Of a stretch of DNA of 64,000 nt, positions 35,807-45,786 are shown piece by piece (positions within the stretch are counted from its first letter, which is position 1; each line of letters begins with the position of its first letter). The notes below the pieces were generated by a model. It saw only the letters and a program-made list of their open reading frames with translations, had not been told where the DNA came from and ran no database searches. The position numbers and the translations under genes are program-made. The stretch is from JBAXBF01 sp034429745 (GTDB lineage Bacteria > Chloroflexota > Anaerolineae > Anaerolineales > DRKV01), in contig DAOUFY010000005.1 in NCBI GenBank assembly GCA_034429745.1, positions 1 through 64,000 on the forward strand, in the 5' to 3' direction.

Positions 35807-36835
35807 TCAGCGGTATGCGCTTAAACGCATCACATAGCGATTAATTGATCCAAAACGAATTTTATAATCCTCTTCACCGCGCATGAAATCAAACAGTTGA
35901 CGTCCGTACTCAATTGCCCATTGAATTAAACATCCCAATAAAACCCAGCCCGGCGAGAGATAAGCAAATTTAGGATTCAAACCCGAATTATAAATCCACA
36001 AACTATTGGCATAATCAAAGTTTAAATAAGCCGCTGCTTTCTCACCATCAACTTCTAAAAAAGCAAGCTGCAGCCAACCGGCTTCAAAAGCTGCATGGGC
36101 AATACTTGTCATCTGCAAGCGCATGCGATCACTTAAGAAAGCGACTTTGTTTTCATCCATCAACATCAGGTTAAAAAACGCATCTAATTCTTCGTCGAGC
36201 TTCTCTATCTCCTGAACAATATACCAACGCTTTTTGCTAGGAAGTTCTTGAAAGCGGCGCAGCTTGCGTCGTATTTCATGCCTTTGCTTTTTATCCACTG
36301 TGGCTAAATAGGAATCCCAGCTATCTTTCAAAGGAATATAAGGGGCTGGTTGCAGACGTTCTATATCAACTTTCCAGCCCCTTGCTTCAGCGCAGCGGCT
36401 AAAATCTGCAACTGTAGGCGAGTCCTCCAACACGTTAACCCAATGTATTTCTTGCCAAGTCGTACGCGGTAGCTGTTCTAAGTGCTCAAACAACGCTTCC
36501 AGAAAGCGAAAAGAATTTTCAGGCTTCACAATAACATCTAAATAGTCCGAAATCTCCACACTACCAATGAGTAGTAATTGTTTTGCTCCCAGTTTATCCT
36601 TCGTAAAAAAAAGTGGAGCAATACCCAAAAGCTGATCAGACCGATTATCCTCCTCAGCAACAATGATATACAAATCACCCTGCTGCCATTCCCCGCCACC
36701 CAAATGCTGCCACCAGGCTTTTATATATTCCGCTCGAAGAAACGGCACATGGCTGGCGCTTTGACAAAGCAAATCGTTCCATGGTTTTGCCAAAGATATT
36801 AGTTCATTGATATCAGTAATAACTCTTAATTTCAT
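35807..36835 (-). CDS. FemAB/BioF2-like acetyltransferase
   Basis: A 342-residue protein of the GNAT-related Acetyltransf_6 (CelD/BcsL, FemAB-like) family. The first 150 residues form one GNAT-like half. The second contains WDSYLATVDKKQRHEIRRKLRRF, AAYLNFDYANSLWIYNSGLNP and DFMRGEEDYKIRFG near the end, all typical. Relatives act in cell-surface polysaccharide or peptidoglycan modification. The substrate here is unknown. It is co-directional with and just upstream of cydDC and divergent from the pseudo-phosphatase gene at 36908. Confidence 0.82.
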   Translation of the reverse strand: MKLRVITDINELISLAKPWNDLLCQSASHVPFLRAEYIKAWWQHLGGGEWQQGDLYIIVAEEDNRSDQLLGIAPLFFTKDKLGAKQLLLIGSVEISDYLDVIVKPENSFRFLEALFEHLEQLPRTTWQEIHWVNVLEDSPTVADFSRCAEARGWKVDIERLQPAPYIPLKDSWDSYLATVDKKQRHEIRRKLRRFQELPSKKRWYIVQEIEKLDEELDAFFNLMLMDENKVAFLSDRMRLQMTSIAHAAFEAGWLQLAFLEVDGEKAAAYLNFDYANSLWIYNSGLNPKFAYLSPGWVLLGCLIQWAIEYGRQLFDFMRGEEDYKIRFGSINRYVMRLSAYR

Positions 36836-36892
36836 AGCTTAATAACCTGTTCTAAAGAAAGCTTTACGCAAACAGCAAATGTAAAACCAGAG

Positions 36893-36898
36893 TATAAT
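36893..36898 (+). promoter_or_regulatory. -10 element just before the gene at 36908
   Basis: A perfect TATAAT ends nine bases before the ATG at 36908. If transcription begins six to eight bases downstream, the mRNA is leaderless or nearly so. No good -35 element is seen. A weak AGGA lies four bases before the ATG. Confidence 0.5.
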
Positions 36899-36907
36899 TA
36901 GGAAAGT

Positions 36908-39418
36908 ATGAGCCAATCTGTTGATATTTCACTTATTCCGATCGCATTTAGGCCAAGCCAGCTTGAGCAAGAACTCAATGCCCTTTTTATTGCCTATCCT
37001 CCGCGTTACACAGCCCGCAGCAGAGATGCCGATCGACTCATCTTTTACTTGCCCAACATCGCGCACCTTCCAATCACACGTGATAGCCTTGAAAAAACCC
37101 TTCATCATATCCAAAGTACTTATTATAAAACCAAAGGTGCAGTTACTAGCGCGATGCGCCTTACTCTTGAAGAGTTGAACCTGCATTTCCTACGCCAAAA
37201 CGATCTCGCTTTGCAGAAACAATCAACACCCGAAACAGAAGCAAAAAGCGTGGGTATTCCAATAACTTTTTCTGTCCTGCGCCTTGCCCAAAATACTCCT
37301 CCAGCGCTTTTCATTGCCCAATGTGGTCATAGTCAAATTGTACACATCAGCTCAAAAACTGTCCAACGCATCTATGACCCCCAACGAAGCGGTCAAGGGC
37401 TAGGCGTAAGCCGTTCGCTCTCCATTCACTTCCTTCAAATTCCGGCCCAAGCAGACGATTATCTCTTATGGATACCCTCACTGACTATCCCATGGAAAGC
37501 ACCCATCCTACAAGCTATTCATGGACTCGCTTTAGAAAAAGCGCATCATCATTTTTTAGATAAAAATAATTATGACCATCTTAGTGCAAATAACAGAGCT
37601 ATTTTACTACAAATTCAGCAAGGCAAGGGTGAAATCCACATTATCAAGCCCCATAAAAGTCAAGTCATCTCTAAAGAATCGACTGTACCCGCCAAACCAG
37701 TGGAAATAAATACTGAACCTGTTAAACCTCGTGATGGATATATTACACCCACACCTAAAGAAGAAGCTCCTGAAGTCCAGTCTGAAATTGTCATTTCGCA
37801 AGAAGCGGAAAGTCGTTCAACACAAAGATCACTCCCCATAAGTGATACAACCATATCTTCACCGAACCAGGAAAGTCCTCAACCGGCTCAGATACCTCCC
37901 CTTGATTCTGAAAGCCCAACAGCCAAACCCCAACCTTCAGGTGAGAAAGAACCTTCAAAAGTTGATACTGTTCCAGACACCGCCTCACCTACTCCTCAAA
38001 TTAAGCGTGAGGCTGTTAGCGCAGATGAGAATAAGCCATCTGATACCTCAACAATCAATATACCTAAACCACAGAGTCCGCCGCAACAGCAGCGAGCCAA
38101 TATTTTCCAAAGGCTTTCCTTTTTATCATTGCCGCAGCCAATACAACGCTTGTGGAAAAATTTTTTGCTTCTTCTTTACCGAAAACATAAAACTCAACCG
38201 AAAAGAGAAGAAGCACCTTCATTCCAACTTCCCTCCAGTGTTATGGTTGCCATTGCTGTCCTGGTGCCAATTGTGGTAGTCGCTATTACTAGCATGGTTT
38301 ATTTACAGCGAGGCATTTCGTCACTCAATGAGGAATATTACCTTAAAGCTCAATCCATTGCTGTCAAAGCTATTAGTGAAAAAGATCCTCAGCGAAAACG
38401 GCGCACTATTCAAGAAAGCCTAGCCTTGCTGGATAAAGCAGAAAGCTATACCATCACCGAAAAATCAAGCGCCTTGCGCGATTACTTAGAAGCTCTTACG
38501 GATGAAATTGATGGCATTATCCGCTTAGATTTTCAGCCTGTTTTATCTGGCAGGTTGCCACCTAATGTAGATATTAAGAAGATTCTATTAATCGGTGATG
38601 ATTTATACCTCTACAACGCTACACAAGGGAACGTATTGCGAGCTGAGCGCACCGCTCAAGGTTTTGCTATTGATCCAAATTTTTACTGCGGTCCAGGCTC
38701 CAATGTTGGACCATTAATTGACGTATCACCGCTAACATGGAATGGAGATATCAAAGCAGCTTTAGTAGGCATGGATAAATCTGGTCAATTGCTTTATTGC
38801 GGCGGTGAAAAGCCGCTATATCACACGCTTATACCTCCTGACAAGGGATGGGGAGAACCTAAAATTATCGTTGCCGAATATAGCCGTTTATACATTTTGG
38901 ATACAAAAACGAATGCAATATGGGTTTATTCATCCAAAGAAGAGAATGACTTTAGTGAAAAACCTTTCTTCCTCTTCTCCACCAAAGCTCCCAATATTCA
39001 AGATGTACTATCTATGACAGTATATCGCGGCGATATTTACTTGCTCCATAAGGACGGCCACTTGACAAAATGCATCTACAATTTTTGGTATCAATCCTCT
39101 ACCCGTTGTGAAGATCAAGCGGCTTATACAAATGCTCGTTCTGATAGCTCTTTTTATAAAATAAAACGTCCGGATGGCAGTTATGCACAGTTAAGCCAAA
39201 TTATTTACGCACCACCGCCTGATCCATCAATTTACCTGCTAGATAGTGAAACGTTATCCATATATCATCTTAGCTTGAGGCTTACCATTCAACAAGAATA
39301 CCGCGCTCAAAAAGAGCTTTCTAGGAATAAGCGCCCTGCAAGTGCTTTTTATGTTGGTTCTAACCGAGTGGTTTTTCTTGCTATTGGGAACAATGTATAT
39401 TTCGCCTCATTGCCTTAA
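36908..39418 (+). CDS. Membrane protein with degenerate PP2C-like domain and extracellular propeller-like region
   Basis: An 836-residue protein. Residues 1-235 read like a PP2C phosphatase core, but the metal-binding motifs are lost: the usual GDSR segment is GHSQ (LFIAQCGHSQIVHI) and the D-x-LL-x-SDG segment is DDYLLWIPSL. A Pro/Glu/Ser-rich linker covers about 240-400, one membrane helix about 443-465, a helical stretch about 470-545, then a beta-rich, propeller-like outer region to the end. This layout occurs in other Chloroflexota as an unnamed family. It may relay signals without catalysis. Its end overlaps the convergent gene by four bases. Confidence 0.75.
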   Translation: MSQSVDISLIPIAFRPSQLEQELNALFIAYPPRYTARSRDADRLIFYLPNIAHLPITRDSLEKTLHHIQSTYYKTKGAVTSAMRLTLEELNLHFLRQNDLALQKQSTPETEAKSVGIPITFSVLRLAQNTPPALFIAQCGHSQIVHISSKTVQRIYDPQRSGQGLGVSRSLSIHFLQIPAQADDYLLWIPSLTIPWKAPILQAIHGLALEKAHHHFLDKNNYDHLSANNRAILLQIQQGKGEIHIIKPHKSQVISKESTVPAKPVEINTEPVKPRDGYITPTPKEEAPEVQSEIVISQEAESRSTQRSLPISDTTISSPNQESPQPAQIPPLDSESPTAKPQPSGEKEPSKVDTVPDTASPTPQIKREAVSADENKPSDTSTINIPKPQSPPQQQRANIFQRLSFLSLPQPIQRLWKNFLLLLYRKHKTQPKREEAPSFQLPSSVMVAIAVLVPIVVVAITSMVYLQRGISSLNEEYYLKAQSIAVKAISEKDPQRKRRTIQESLALLDKAESYTITEKSSALRDYLEALTDEIDGIIRLDFQPVLSGRLPPNVDIKKILLIGDDLYLYNATQGNVLRAERTAQGFAIDPNFYCGPGSNVGPLIDVSPLTWNGDIKAALVGMDKSGQLLYCGGEKPLYHTLIPPDKGWGEPKIIVAEYSRLYILDTKTNAIWVYSSKEENDFSEKPFFLFSTKAPNIQDVLSMTVYRGDIYLLHKDGHLTKCIYNFWYQSSTRCEDQAAYTNARSDSSFYKIKRPDGSYAQLSQIIYAPPPDPSIYLLDSETLSIYHLSLRLTIQQEYRAQKELSRNKRPASAFYVGSNRVVFLAIGNNVYFASLP

Positions 39419-40950
39419 CGCTCTCCTTTTGGCAATGAAATTTCTTGATGATGATGCAATACATAATAAAGGACCAAAGCTGCACACAACACTGCACAAC
39501 CTTGCACCACATACATTTGAGGTGACATCCAAGGTCCGTAGTTCATCATATATGCATCCGCAAATCCTTCTTGTATTGCAACATTGATGCGATACCATAC
39601 CTTAGAGAACAAAAAGGAAATAACAAAGAACAACTGCACAAAAGCCGGCTTCAATTCTATCGAGTCCAATGCTTTTATAGTAAATATCACAAAGAAAGGA
39701 AAGGCTGCCGTAAGGAAACGCGACTCCGAAGAAAGACTTAAGATCATATTCCCGACAAAGAATAAGGTTAGGCCAATAGGAAAGCGCTGAATTTGTTTAA
39801 CAATATCTTTCCAGAAAAATACCGTTAATAATACAAGGGGTCCAAAATATACAATATGAGAAACCAAAAATACTGCCGGGGCTCCAATAGCTTTATAGAC
39901 TGCATTTCTTACAAACAAGCGCATATACACATACTCGGCTGAGTCTAATCCATAGGTGTTAATAACCGCATTCACCCCCCAAAAGACAGCGATAGAGATC
40001 GGCAGATTAACTGAAATAAGAGAAATAATATGGTCTTTTATTTGATATAGCGAGGGAAAATTTAATAACGAACGCAATACTAGCCACAAATATACACAAG
40101 CGATCAATATGCTTAAATAAATTACCGATTTGTCTAAAATCCACCATTTATCCTCTAATCCCCTACCAAAACCTTCTCGCAAGGTCTGCAATAGCCATAC
40201 AACAGCTATTCCGGTAAGTACAACATCTAGCCGCAGATGCGAAAAAAGGAAAGGTTTTTCCCTCTCAGGTGTTGGTTTTGAAAAAAGAAACAAAACGATG
40301 CCATAATAAATCATCGTTTGCCATGTAAAAGAGCCCACAATTACTGTAATCCAAAAACCTAACCATTGGCGTTTTAAATAAAAATATAATAATAGGACAC
40401 CTAGAACAAAAGCCGTCTGATCAGTAAATACTGGTCTGTAAAAATATAACTTTAGTACAAAAACATTAACAAAAAGCCCAATATAAGCAGCCCACCTCCC
40501 AAGAGGTGAGAGTTTCATCTCTTCAGTTATTTTTTGCCATATTACTACAGCTAAAATAAGCAGGGCAAGGTTATAAGCCCGAAATCCATTGATAATATCT
40601 CTATCGGAAGGTTTAGCAATGCCTAAAATTTGAAAAGAATAATGTAGAACAAAGCTCGGAACCGCACGTTGCACATAATACTTTAGCACTTGATGTGAAC
40701 CTATGCGTTCAGGAAAGTTGAGTACCAATTCCTTGAACTCTGCTCCTTCTTCATAGCCAAAACCATTTCCCTCGAGAATAATTTCGCCGTAAAAAATTAA
40801 ATTAAACCCGCCTAGTATAAGTAGGGTTATTAAAAAGATGAAAAGTGGGGATCGGATTAACGCCCTTCCTTTTTCAACCCCCTGCCTAAAATATAATTTA
40901 CTTCTGGCAAAAAACGGCGAGGAAGGCAAGGTTGGATCAGCATTTGACAT
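39415..40950 (-). CDS. Polytopic membrane protein, unknown function
   Basis: A 511-residue protein with about ten to twelve predicted membrane helices from residue 33 to 500. An outer loop after the first helix (about 58-100) and the general layout resemble glycosyltransferase-C-type or DUF6798-like membrane proteins, but no motif is decisive. A TAAGAT -10-like element lies eight bases before the ATG. The end overlaps the convergent gene at 39418. The neighbour upstream on the same strand is the VWA-FHA gene (36 bases). It shares a general style with the membrane protein at 60486-62099 but I cannot claim homology. Confidence 0.7.
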   Translation of the reverse strand: MSNADPTLPSSPFFARSKLYFRQGVEKGRALIRSPLFIFLITLLILGGFNLIFYGEIILEGNGFGYEEGAEFKELVLNFPERIGSHQVLKYYVQRAVPSFVLHYSFQILGIAKPSDRDIINGFRAYNLALLILAVVIWQKITEEMKLSPLGRWAAYIGLFVNVFVLKLYFYRPVFTDQTAFVLGVLLLYFYLKRQWLGFWITVIVGSFTWQTMIYYGIVLFLFSKPTPEREKPFLFSHLRLDVVLTGIAVVWLLQTLREGFGRGLEDKWWILDKSVIYLSILIACVYLWLVLRSLLNFPSLYQIKDHIISLISVNLPISIAVFWGVNAVINTYGLDSAEYVYMRLFVRNAVYKAIGAPAVFLVSHIVYFGPLVLLTVFFWKDIVKQIQRFPIGLTLFFVGNMILSLSSESRFLTAAFPFFVIFTIKALDSIELKPAFVQLFFVISFLFSKVWYRINVAIQEGFADAYMMNYGPWMSPQMYVVQGCAVLCAALVLYYVLHHHQEISLPKGER

Positions 40951-40986
40951 AGATTTCGATCTTACTATAGATAAATCAAGAGTAAT

Positions 40987-43188
40987 TTATTTTTTTACTA
41001 GAGGGCGTGATACAACGCTGCGCCTAAACGGACCTTGGGTATTGAGACACGTAACCCGAAAACCTGCAGAACCAACATGTAGGATATCCCCTGGTTGAAG
41101 CCGGGTTCCTTGAACTGGAATTGGTGAATAATTTACCCATGTGCCAGCTTTTGACCCTAAATCTGTAACCCAAAAGCTTACCCCATCCTCCATACGGACT
41201 AGACGAGTATGCATAGCTTCAACAGAAGGCTCTTCTAAAACTAAGGTTGCATGCTTAGGGCTGCTTCCGATAATCACATCTTTTCCTAGTAAGGTAAATG
41301 GCTTTGAGTCTTCCACTGACAGAGTTTTTCCAGGAATGTCAAAAAGCCGTACTAGGAATACTGGCGAACTATTTGATTTTTCTTTCGTTTGCCAAGGTAG
41401 GTGAAACTGCCTGATTGCACTACCTATGGCAGATTCTTCTTTTGTCTTAGATGAAGCAGCAGCTTTTTCAGCCTTTGGATATAATTTCTCATCCAACTCA
41501 ATAGATGTCAATTTCGGCTTTGTTATAGGCTCTGTCTTGATCACTACCGGCTGAGTCACTGGATCTAAATATTTATGGCGGCGAATATTTTTCTTCGTCT
41601 CAATAAAAATGGTTCGCGGATGGATCCTGCCAGCCAACACTAAAGCCCATAATAAGATCACTGCTGCCATCATAAGTGAGAAAGCTGCAATTAGTTTTCC
41701 ATATCGCGACAAGAGAGACCCAACATCCTGCTTGGGCACAAAAATTTTGATCCAGATCGGAGTCTCAATGCTAACATTGCTCAGCTCAAGCTGATCGACA
41801 ACCTCAACCTGTAGAATATGCTGCCCATTGCTTTGATAAGGGGTTAAGTCCCAAACAAATGTATCAAATGGAGGAGCTGTATTTTCCGCTACAATTTGTC
41901 CATCAACATATAACGTAGAGCGAGTTAGGGAACGTTTGAAACCATCTGGAAAATCTACCAAAACTTTCAGCTCTACTGATTGGGGAGAAAATTTACGAGA
42001 AGTCTGCACCTCACTGCCAAGTATGTCGCTTTCTCCCTCCGTCTGCTCTACCGTACGTATGATTTCAGAGGGTGGAGAAACAAACATTGGCTGAGGTGGT
42101 ACGATGTTGAGAATAAATGAATGCGGAGAACTGGAATACACCTTATTATTAAGGCTGAGCTGCAACGTAAGTTGATGTGCTCCGCTCGTCCGTATTCGTG
42201 AATCATATGATATTCGATAAGTATGCCTCAGTGGCTCAAGGTATTCATCCAAATTGGGCACCGGCTCCGTGCCCGAAAACATGAATATCTTTCCGCCGGT
42301 TTGATCAGCTAAATGGGCTAATTGTGTCGCAGCAGAGCTCGTAAAGTAGCCGGGCGAAGCTACCATCCAAACAAAAATATGCACCCGTTGTTCTTTTGCT
42401 CGGGCAATAATGTTCTCGAATGTCGTCTTACCTTCCTCATTTTGTGCTTGACCTTCTTTAGGAACAATAGAAAGAGGTGAGGTGATGAACAATATAGCTC
42501 TGCCCATTCCGGGGTGCGGAGTTTGATCAACAGCTACCTCTAGTGCCTTAGTCAATACTTCAATACCCTTGCCTGAAGAAATCTTGTTGGCAAAAGCCTC
42601 TGTCTTAAAGGCAGTCAACCACTCAGCATAACTGCTTAAGTGAGTTTTTTCTACCCCCCCTACAGTAATTAAACTCAGATCATCGCTCCCAGAAGATATT
42701 GTATTTTCTTCTCGAGATGAGAGTTGATCAGGGTTATTTCCCGATTGTTCAGCTAAGGTTTGCGCCCAGGTTTCAATTGAGCGTGCTAATGCATCATACC
42801 GCGGTGTTCCTTTTGAGTCGCGCAAAGCAAACATTTCATCCGAATTTATCGCCATAACAAATTGAACACCAGGCTTTACACGGCTCACCTCAACCTGTTG
42901 CATAGGTTTTTCATCTTCCAGAACGAGCAGGTTCTGAGAAGACAATTCTTCACCGTCATTCATTGAAATACCATTTAAGGAAAAATATGCTTGTATTTTG
43001 GGAAATTTGCTTATATCCGTTAATATTAAATCAAGAGGTGAATCTTCTGCTATTTGTGCTACACCCACTGAAGATAATCCAATGCCTTCAGCTTGTGCCT
43101 GACCTAGAAACAGGCAATTCACCAATAGGATAAACAAAATCAGAGCTGCAATGGTTTTCCGTCGTCTTTTACTCACGTTGTTAAGCAT
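40987..43188 (-). CDS. VWA-FHA membrane protein with degenerate motifs
   Basis: A 733-residue protein. An N-terminal signal or anchor (about 11-33) precedes an outer von Willebrand A-like domain (about 85-330) whose metal site is altered: the DxSxS strand reads FVMAINSDEMF. An Ig-like strand region follows (about 390-490), then a membrane helix (about 497-520) and a cytoplasmic C-terminal FHA domain (about 625-730). The FHA glycine-arginine pair is GS (IIGSSPKHA) and the SxxH is ExxH (SVEAMHTRL), so binding of phosphothreonine is doubtful. Similar VWA/FHA proteins occur in Chloroflexota. It may sense or scaffold at the membrane. Confidence 0.82.
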   Translation of the reverse strand: MLNNVSKRRRKTIAALILFILLVNCLFLGQAQAEGIGLSSVGVAQIAEDSPLDLILTDISKFPKIQAYFSLNGISMNDGEELSSQNLLVLEDEKPMQQVEVSRVKPGVQFVMAINSDEMFALRDSKGTPRYDALARSIETWAQTLAEQSGNNPDQLSSREENTISSGSDDLSLITVGGVEKTHLSSYAEWLTAFKTEAFANKISSGKGIEVLTKALEVAVDQTPHPGMGRAILFITSPLSIVPKEGQAQNEEGKTTFENIIARAKEQRVHIFVWMVASPGYFTSSAATQLAHLADQTGGKIFMFSGTEPVPNLDEYLEPLRHTYRISYDSRIRTSGAHQLTLQLSLNNKVYSSSPHSFILNIVPPQPMFVSPPSEIIRTVEQTEGESDILGSEVQTSRKFSPQSVELKVLVDFPDGFKRSLTRSTLYVDGQIVAENTAPPFDTFVWDLTPYQSNGQHILQVEVVDQLELSNVSIETPIWIKIFVPKQDVGSLLSRYGKLIAAFSLMMAAVILLWALVLAGRIHPRTIFIETKKNIRRHKYLDPVTQPVVIKTEPITKPKLTSIELDEKLYPKAEKAAASSKTKEESAIGSAIRQFHLPWQTKEKSNSSPVFLVRLFDIPGKTLSVEDSKPFTLLGKDVIIGSSPKHATLVLEEPSVEAMHTRLVRMEDGVSFWVTDLGSKAGTWVNYSPIPVQGTRLQPGDILHVGSAGFRVTCLNTQGPFRRSVVSRPLVKK

Positions 43189-43303
43189 AACCTAATCAGT
43201 TAAATACATCATTAATGAAAAATGAAAAAAACTTAAACATTTCATTAATGTTTTCTACACTATTCCTAAATCAGAGCTATCTTTTACATTGTTGGGATAC
43301 AAT

Positions 43304-43309
43304 TATAAT
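43304..43309 (+). promoter_or_regulatory. Possible -10 element of the aldo/keto reductase gene
   Basis: A perfect TATAAT lies 55 bases before the ATG. A TTTACA at 43283 would be the -35 with a short spacing of 15 bases. The call rests mainly on the -10 element. Confidence 0.35.
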
Positions 43310-43364
43310 AAAAATATCAGCTAACAACCATCAATTAATAGCCAAAGTAGTAAAGGAGATAACA

Positions 43365-44366
43365 ATGGAGTATAGATTTTTAGGAAAATCAGGGTTACAA
43401 GTATCGGCTCTCTCTTTTGGAGCATGGGTTACTTTCGGTGATCAGCATGGCGAGGATATAGCTATAGAAACAATGAAAGCTGCATATGATGCCGGAGTCA
43501 ACTTCTTTGATAATGCTGAAGTATATTCTCAAGGCAAAGCAGAAATTATCATGGGCAACACCATTAAAAAATTGAACTGGAAACGCTCTGATATCGTCCT
43601 TTCAACAAAGATTTATTGGGGGGGACAAGGTCCAAATGACAAAGGACTTTCCCGTAAACATATTATCGAGGGAACAAATGCTTCATTAGCCCGATTGCAA
43701 ACAGATTACGTTGATCTAATCTTCTGCCATCGCCCTGACCCATTCACACCTATTGAAGAAACCGTCCGTGCAATGAATTTCCTAATAAACCAAGGAAAAG
43801 CCTTTTATTGGGGTACAAGCGAATGGAATGCTGATCAAATTTGGCAAGCCGTACTCATCGCGCGTCGCGAGCACCTTATTCCCCCTTTGATGGAACAGCC
43901 CGAATATAACATGTTTCGCCGCGAAAAGATGGAAAGGGAATTTGTTCCCCTCTTTAAGGAAATAGGATTAGGAACAACAACTTGGAGCCCATTAGCCAGC
44001 GGCCTGTTGAGTGGGAAGTACAATGATGGTATTCCCAGCGGTACACGCGCTAGCCTGCCGGGTTATGAATGGCTGAAAAATAGATTTGAAAACGAAGAAG
44101 GCAAACGGAGGATAGAAATAGTAAAAAAACTTGTACCTATCGCCCAAGAAGTTGGATGCACTATGGCTCAGCTTGCCATAGCTTGGTGTTTGAAAAATCC
44201 TAATGTAAGTACAGTGATCACTGGTGCATCAAAGCCTTCACAAGTTACAGAAAACATGCAAGCAATATCCGTAGCTGAAAAATTAACCCCATCCATTATG
44301 GAAAAAATCGAAGGCATTCTCCAAAATAAGCCGGAAGAACCCTACAACTTTCGTTTGATGAATTAA
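43365..44366 (+). CDS. Aldo/keto reductase, potassium channel beta-subunit-like
   Basis: A 333-residue (alpha/beta)8-barrel oxidoreductase. EYRFLGKSGLQVSALSFGAW, NFFDNAEVYSQGKAEIIMG (catalytic Asp and Tyr), LSTKIYWGGQGPNDKGLSRKHI, and TTWSPLASGLLSGKY place it with the Kv-beta/YghZ group. NADPH-dependent reduction of aldehydes or ketones is likely. I take the ATG at 43365 with AAAGGAG upstream. A longer frame from 43215 has no family similarity before this point and includes the promoter. It stands alone between the VWA-FHA gene and the TPR genes. Confidence 0.93.
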   Translation: MEYRFLGKSGLQVSALSFGAWVTFGDQHGEDIAIETMKAAYDAGVNFFDNAEVYSQGKAEIIMGNTIKKLNWKRSDIVLSTKIYWGGQGPNDKGLSRKHIIEGTNASLARLQTDYVDLIFCHRPDPFTPIEETVRAMNFLINQGKAFYWGTSEWNADQIWQAVLIARREHLIPPLMEQPEYNMFRREKMEREFVPLFKEIGLGTTTWSPLASGLLSGKYNDGIPSGTRASLPGYEWLKNRFENEEGKRRIEIVKKLVPIAQEVGCTMAQLAIAWCLKNPNVSTVITGASKPSQVTENMQAISVAEKLTPSIMEKIEGILQNKPEEPYNFRLMN

Positions 44367-44391
44367 CTTAATCCTTTGGGAGGGACTCTTT

Positions 44392-45756
44392 ATGTACCTA
44401 AAAGGAAGCTCATGGAGCATGCGCCGCAAGCGAAAACCAGTCAATTGGCTGAGAGTATTCATTCTTTCAGCTCTGATTGGCATTGCCCTATACTTCAATC
44501 AAAATGTTGTGCCGGAGATCCCTCCCATTGGTATTCCTTCCCCCACACCAACCCGTAGCCCAGAATCTTTCGTCAATGAAGCAGAAAACTACTTTAAGGA
44601 AGGAAAACTGCTTAAAGCTGTTGAAACCTACCAAAGCGCTATTCGATCTGACCCTGACAACCGCGAGAATTACTTGAAATTAGCGGTGTTACAAGCCATT
44701 CAAGCTGTTGGCAAGGATTATACAGAAGCTCTGCAAAATGCAAACCTAGCACTTGTTGGCAATGATAGTTATGCCCTGGGACATGCAGTTAAAGGGTGGA
44801 TTTTAAACCTTAATGGAGACTATTTAGAAGCTGAAACCTCACTCAAAAAAGCCTTAGAACTCGAGCCAAACAATCCTATTATCTTAGCCTATTACGCTGA
44901 AACTTTAATCAACAAGGGCGAATATGGGGATGTTGAAAAAGCTATCCAAGCCTCCCGCGAAGCACTTGCTATGGGTCCTAATCTCTACGAAACTCATCGA
45001 GCGCGTGGCATTGTTTTATTCTCTACGGGCAACTATGAAGAAGCAATTCAAGAGTTTCAAAACGCCCTCAATATCAATAAAAGTATTCCTGATCTATATC
45101 TCTACCTCGGCTACTGCTACCGCGCAGTAGGAGATTATGGACGAGCGAATGAGTCTTTCTTACAAGCCAATGCCCTCAATCCTAGCGATTCAATACCCGA
45201 TCTGGAAATATCTCGTACTTATGCAACCGTCGGTGAATTTTCCAAAGCCGTTCAATATGCTCAAAAAGCTGTAGAAGAAGAACCGCGCAATCCCCACCGC
45301 TATGGAAATTTAGGTATTATGTATTACAAAAATCAACAAAACACTGAAGCCGTTGATGCACTTTCAATTTGCATCAAAGGCGGTGTATCCAAAAATGGCG
45401 AACCAGTAGAAGGTTTGCCATTAGATCGGGGCAGAGTTGTTCAATATTATTACACATATGGACTTGCTTTAGCCAGATTAAACCGCTGTGCAGAAGCAGT
45501 GCCTATTATGCAAGCTATTATTAATGCCATTCCAGATGATGAAATTGCCGTTTATAATGCCAATGAGGGGTTGAATATGTGTAAGGCAAACCTTGAAACA
45601 CCACAGCCCGCTCCACAGGAAGGTACTCCGCCTTCTGAAACTAGCAACGCAACGCCTAACTCGGCTGTAAATCAACCAACAAAACCAAAGCAGCCCACTC
45701 AACCTGCCCCCAATACACCCCCTGAAGGGTATGAACAGCCAACTCCTATTGAGTAA
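44392..45756 (+). CDS. Membrane-anchored TPR protein
   Basis: A 454-residue protein. A basic N-terminus (RRKRKPVNW) and one membrane helix (about 21-39) lead to a Pro/Thr stalk (PSPTPTRSPES) and an array of about eight TPR units from about 55 to 390 (for example ALELEPNNPIILAYYAETL). A Pro/Thr/Gln-rich tail covers about 400-454. The topology puts the repeats outside the membrane. It probably scaffolds protein complexes. The strong GGGAGGG ribosome binding site lies 7 bases before the ATG. It is a paralogue of the next gene. Such stalk-plus-TPR proteins are common in Anaerolineae. Confidence 0.85.
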   Translation: MYLKGSSWSMRRKRKPVNWLRVFILSALIGIALYFNQNVVPEIPPIGIPSPTPTRSPESFVNEAENYFKEGKLLKAVETYQSAIRSDPDNRENYLKLAVLQAIQAVGKDYTEALQNANLALVGNDSYALGHAVKGWILNLNGDYLEAETSLKKALELEPNNPIILAYYAETLINKGEYGDVEKAIQASREALAMGPNLYETHRARGIVLFSTGNYEEAIQEFQNALNINKSIPDLYLYLGYCYRAVGDYGRANESFLQANALNPSDSIPDLEISRTYATVGEFSKAVQYAQKAVEEEPRNPHRYGNLGIMYYKNQQNTEAVDALSICIKGGVSKNGEPVEGLPLDRGRVVQYYYTYGLALARLNRCAEAVPIMQAIINAIPDDEIAVYNANEGLNMCKANLETPQPAPQEGTPPSETSNATPNSAVNQPTKPKQPTQPAPNTPPEGYEQPTPIE

Positions 45757-45786
45757 AACCTGATAAAGTATTTTGGAGGGCAAAGC

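Noticed and set aside
41609..41794. Small plus-strand frame opposite the VWA-FHA gene.
   Set aside because: It is the antisense of the membrane helix and stalk coding region, with no ribosome binding site.
43215..43364. A 50-residue extension of the aldo/keto reductase.
   Set aside because: No ribosome binding site, no family similarity, and the likely -10 element lies inside it. The ATG at 43365 has AAAGGAG.
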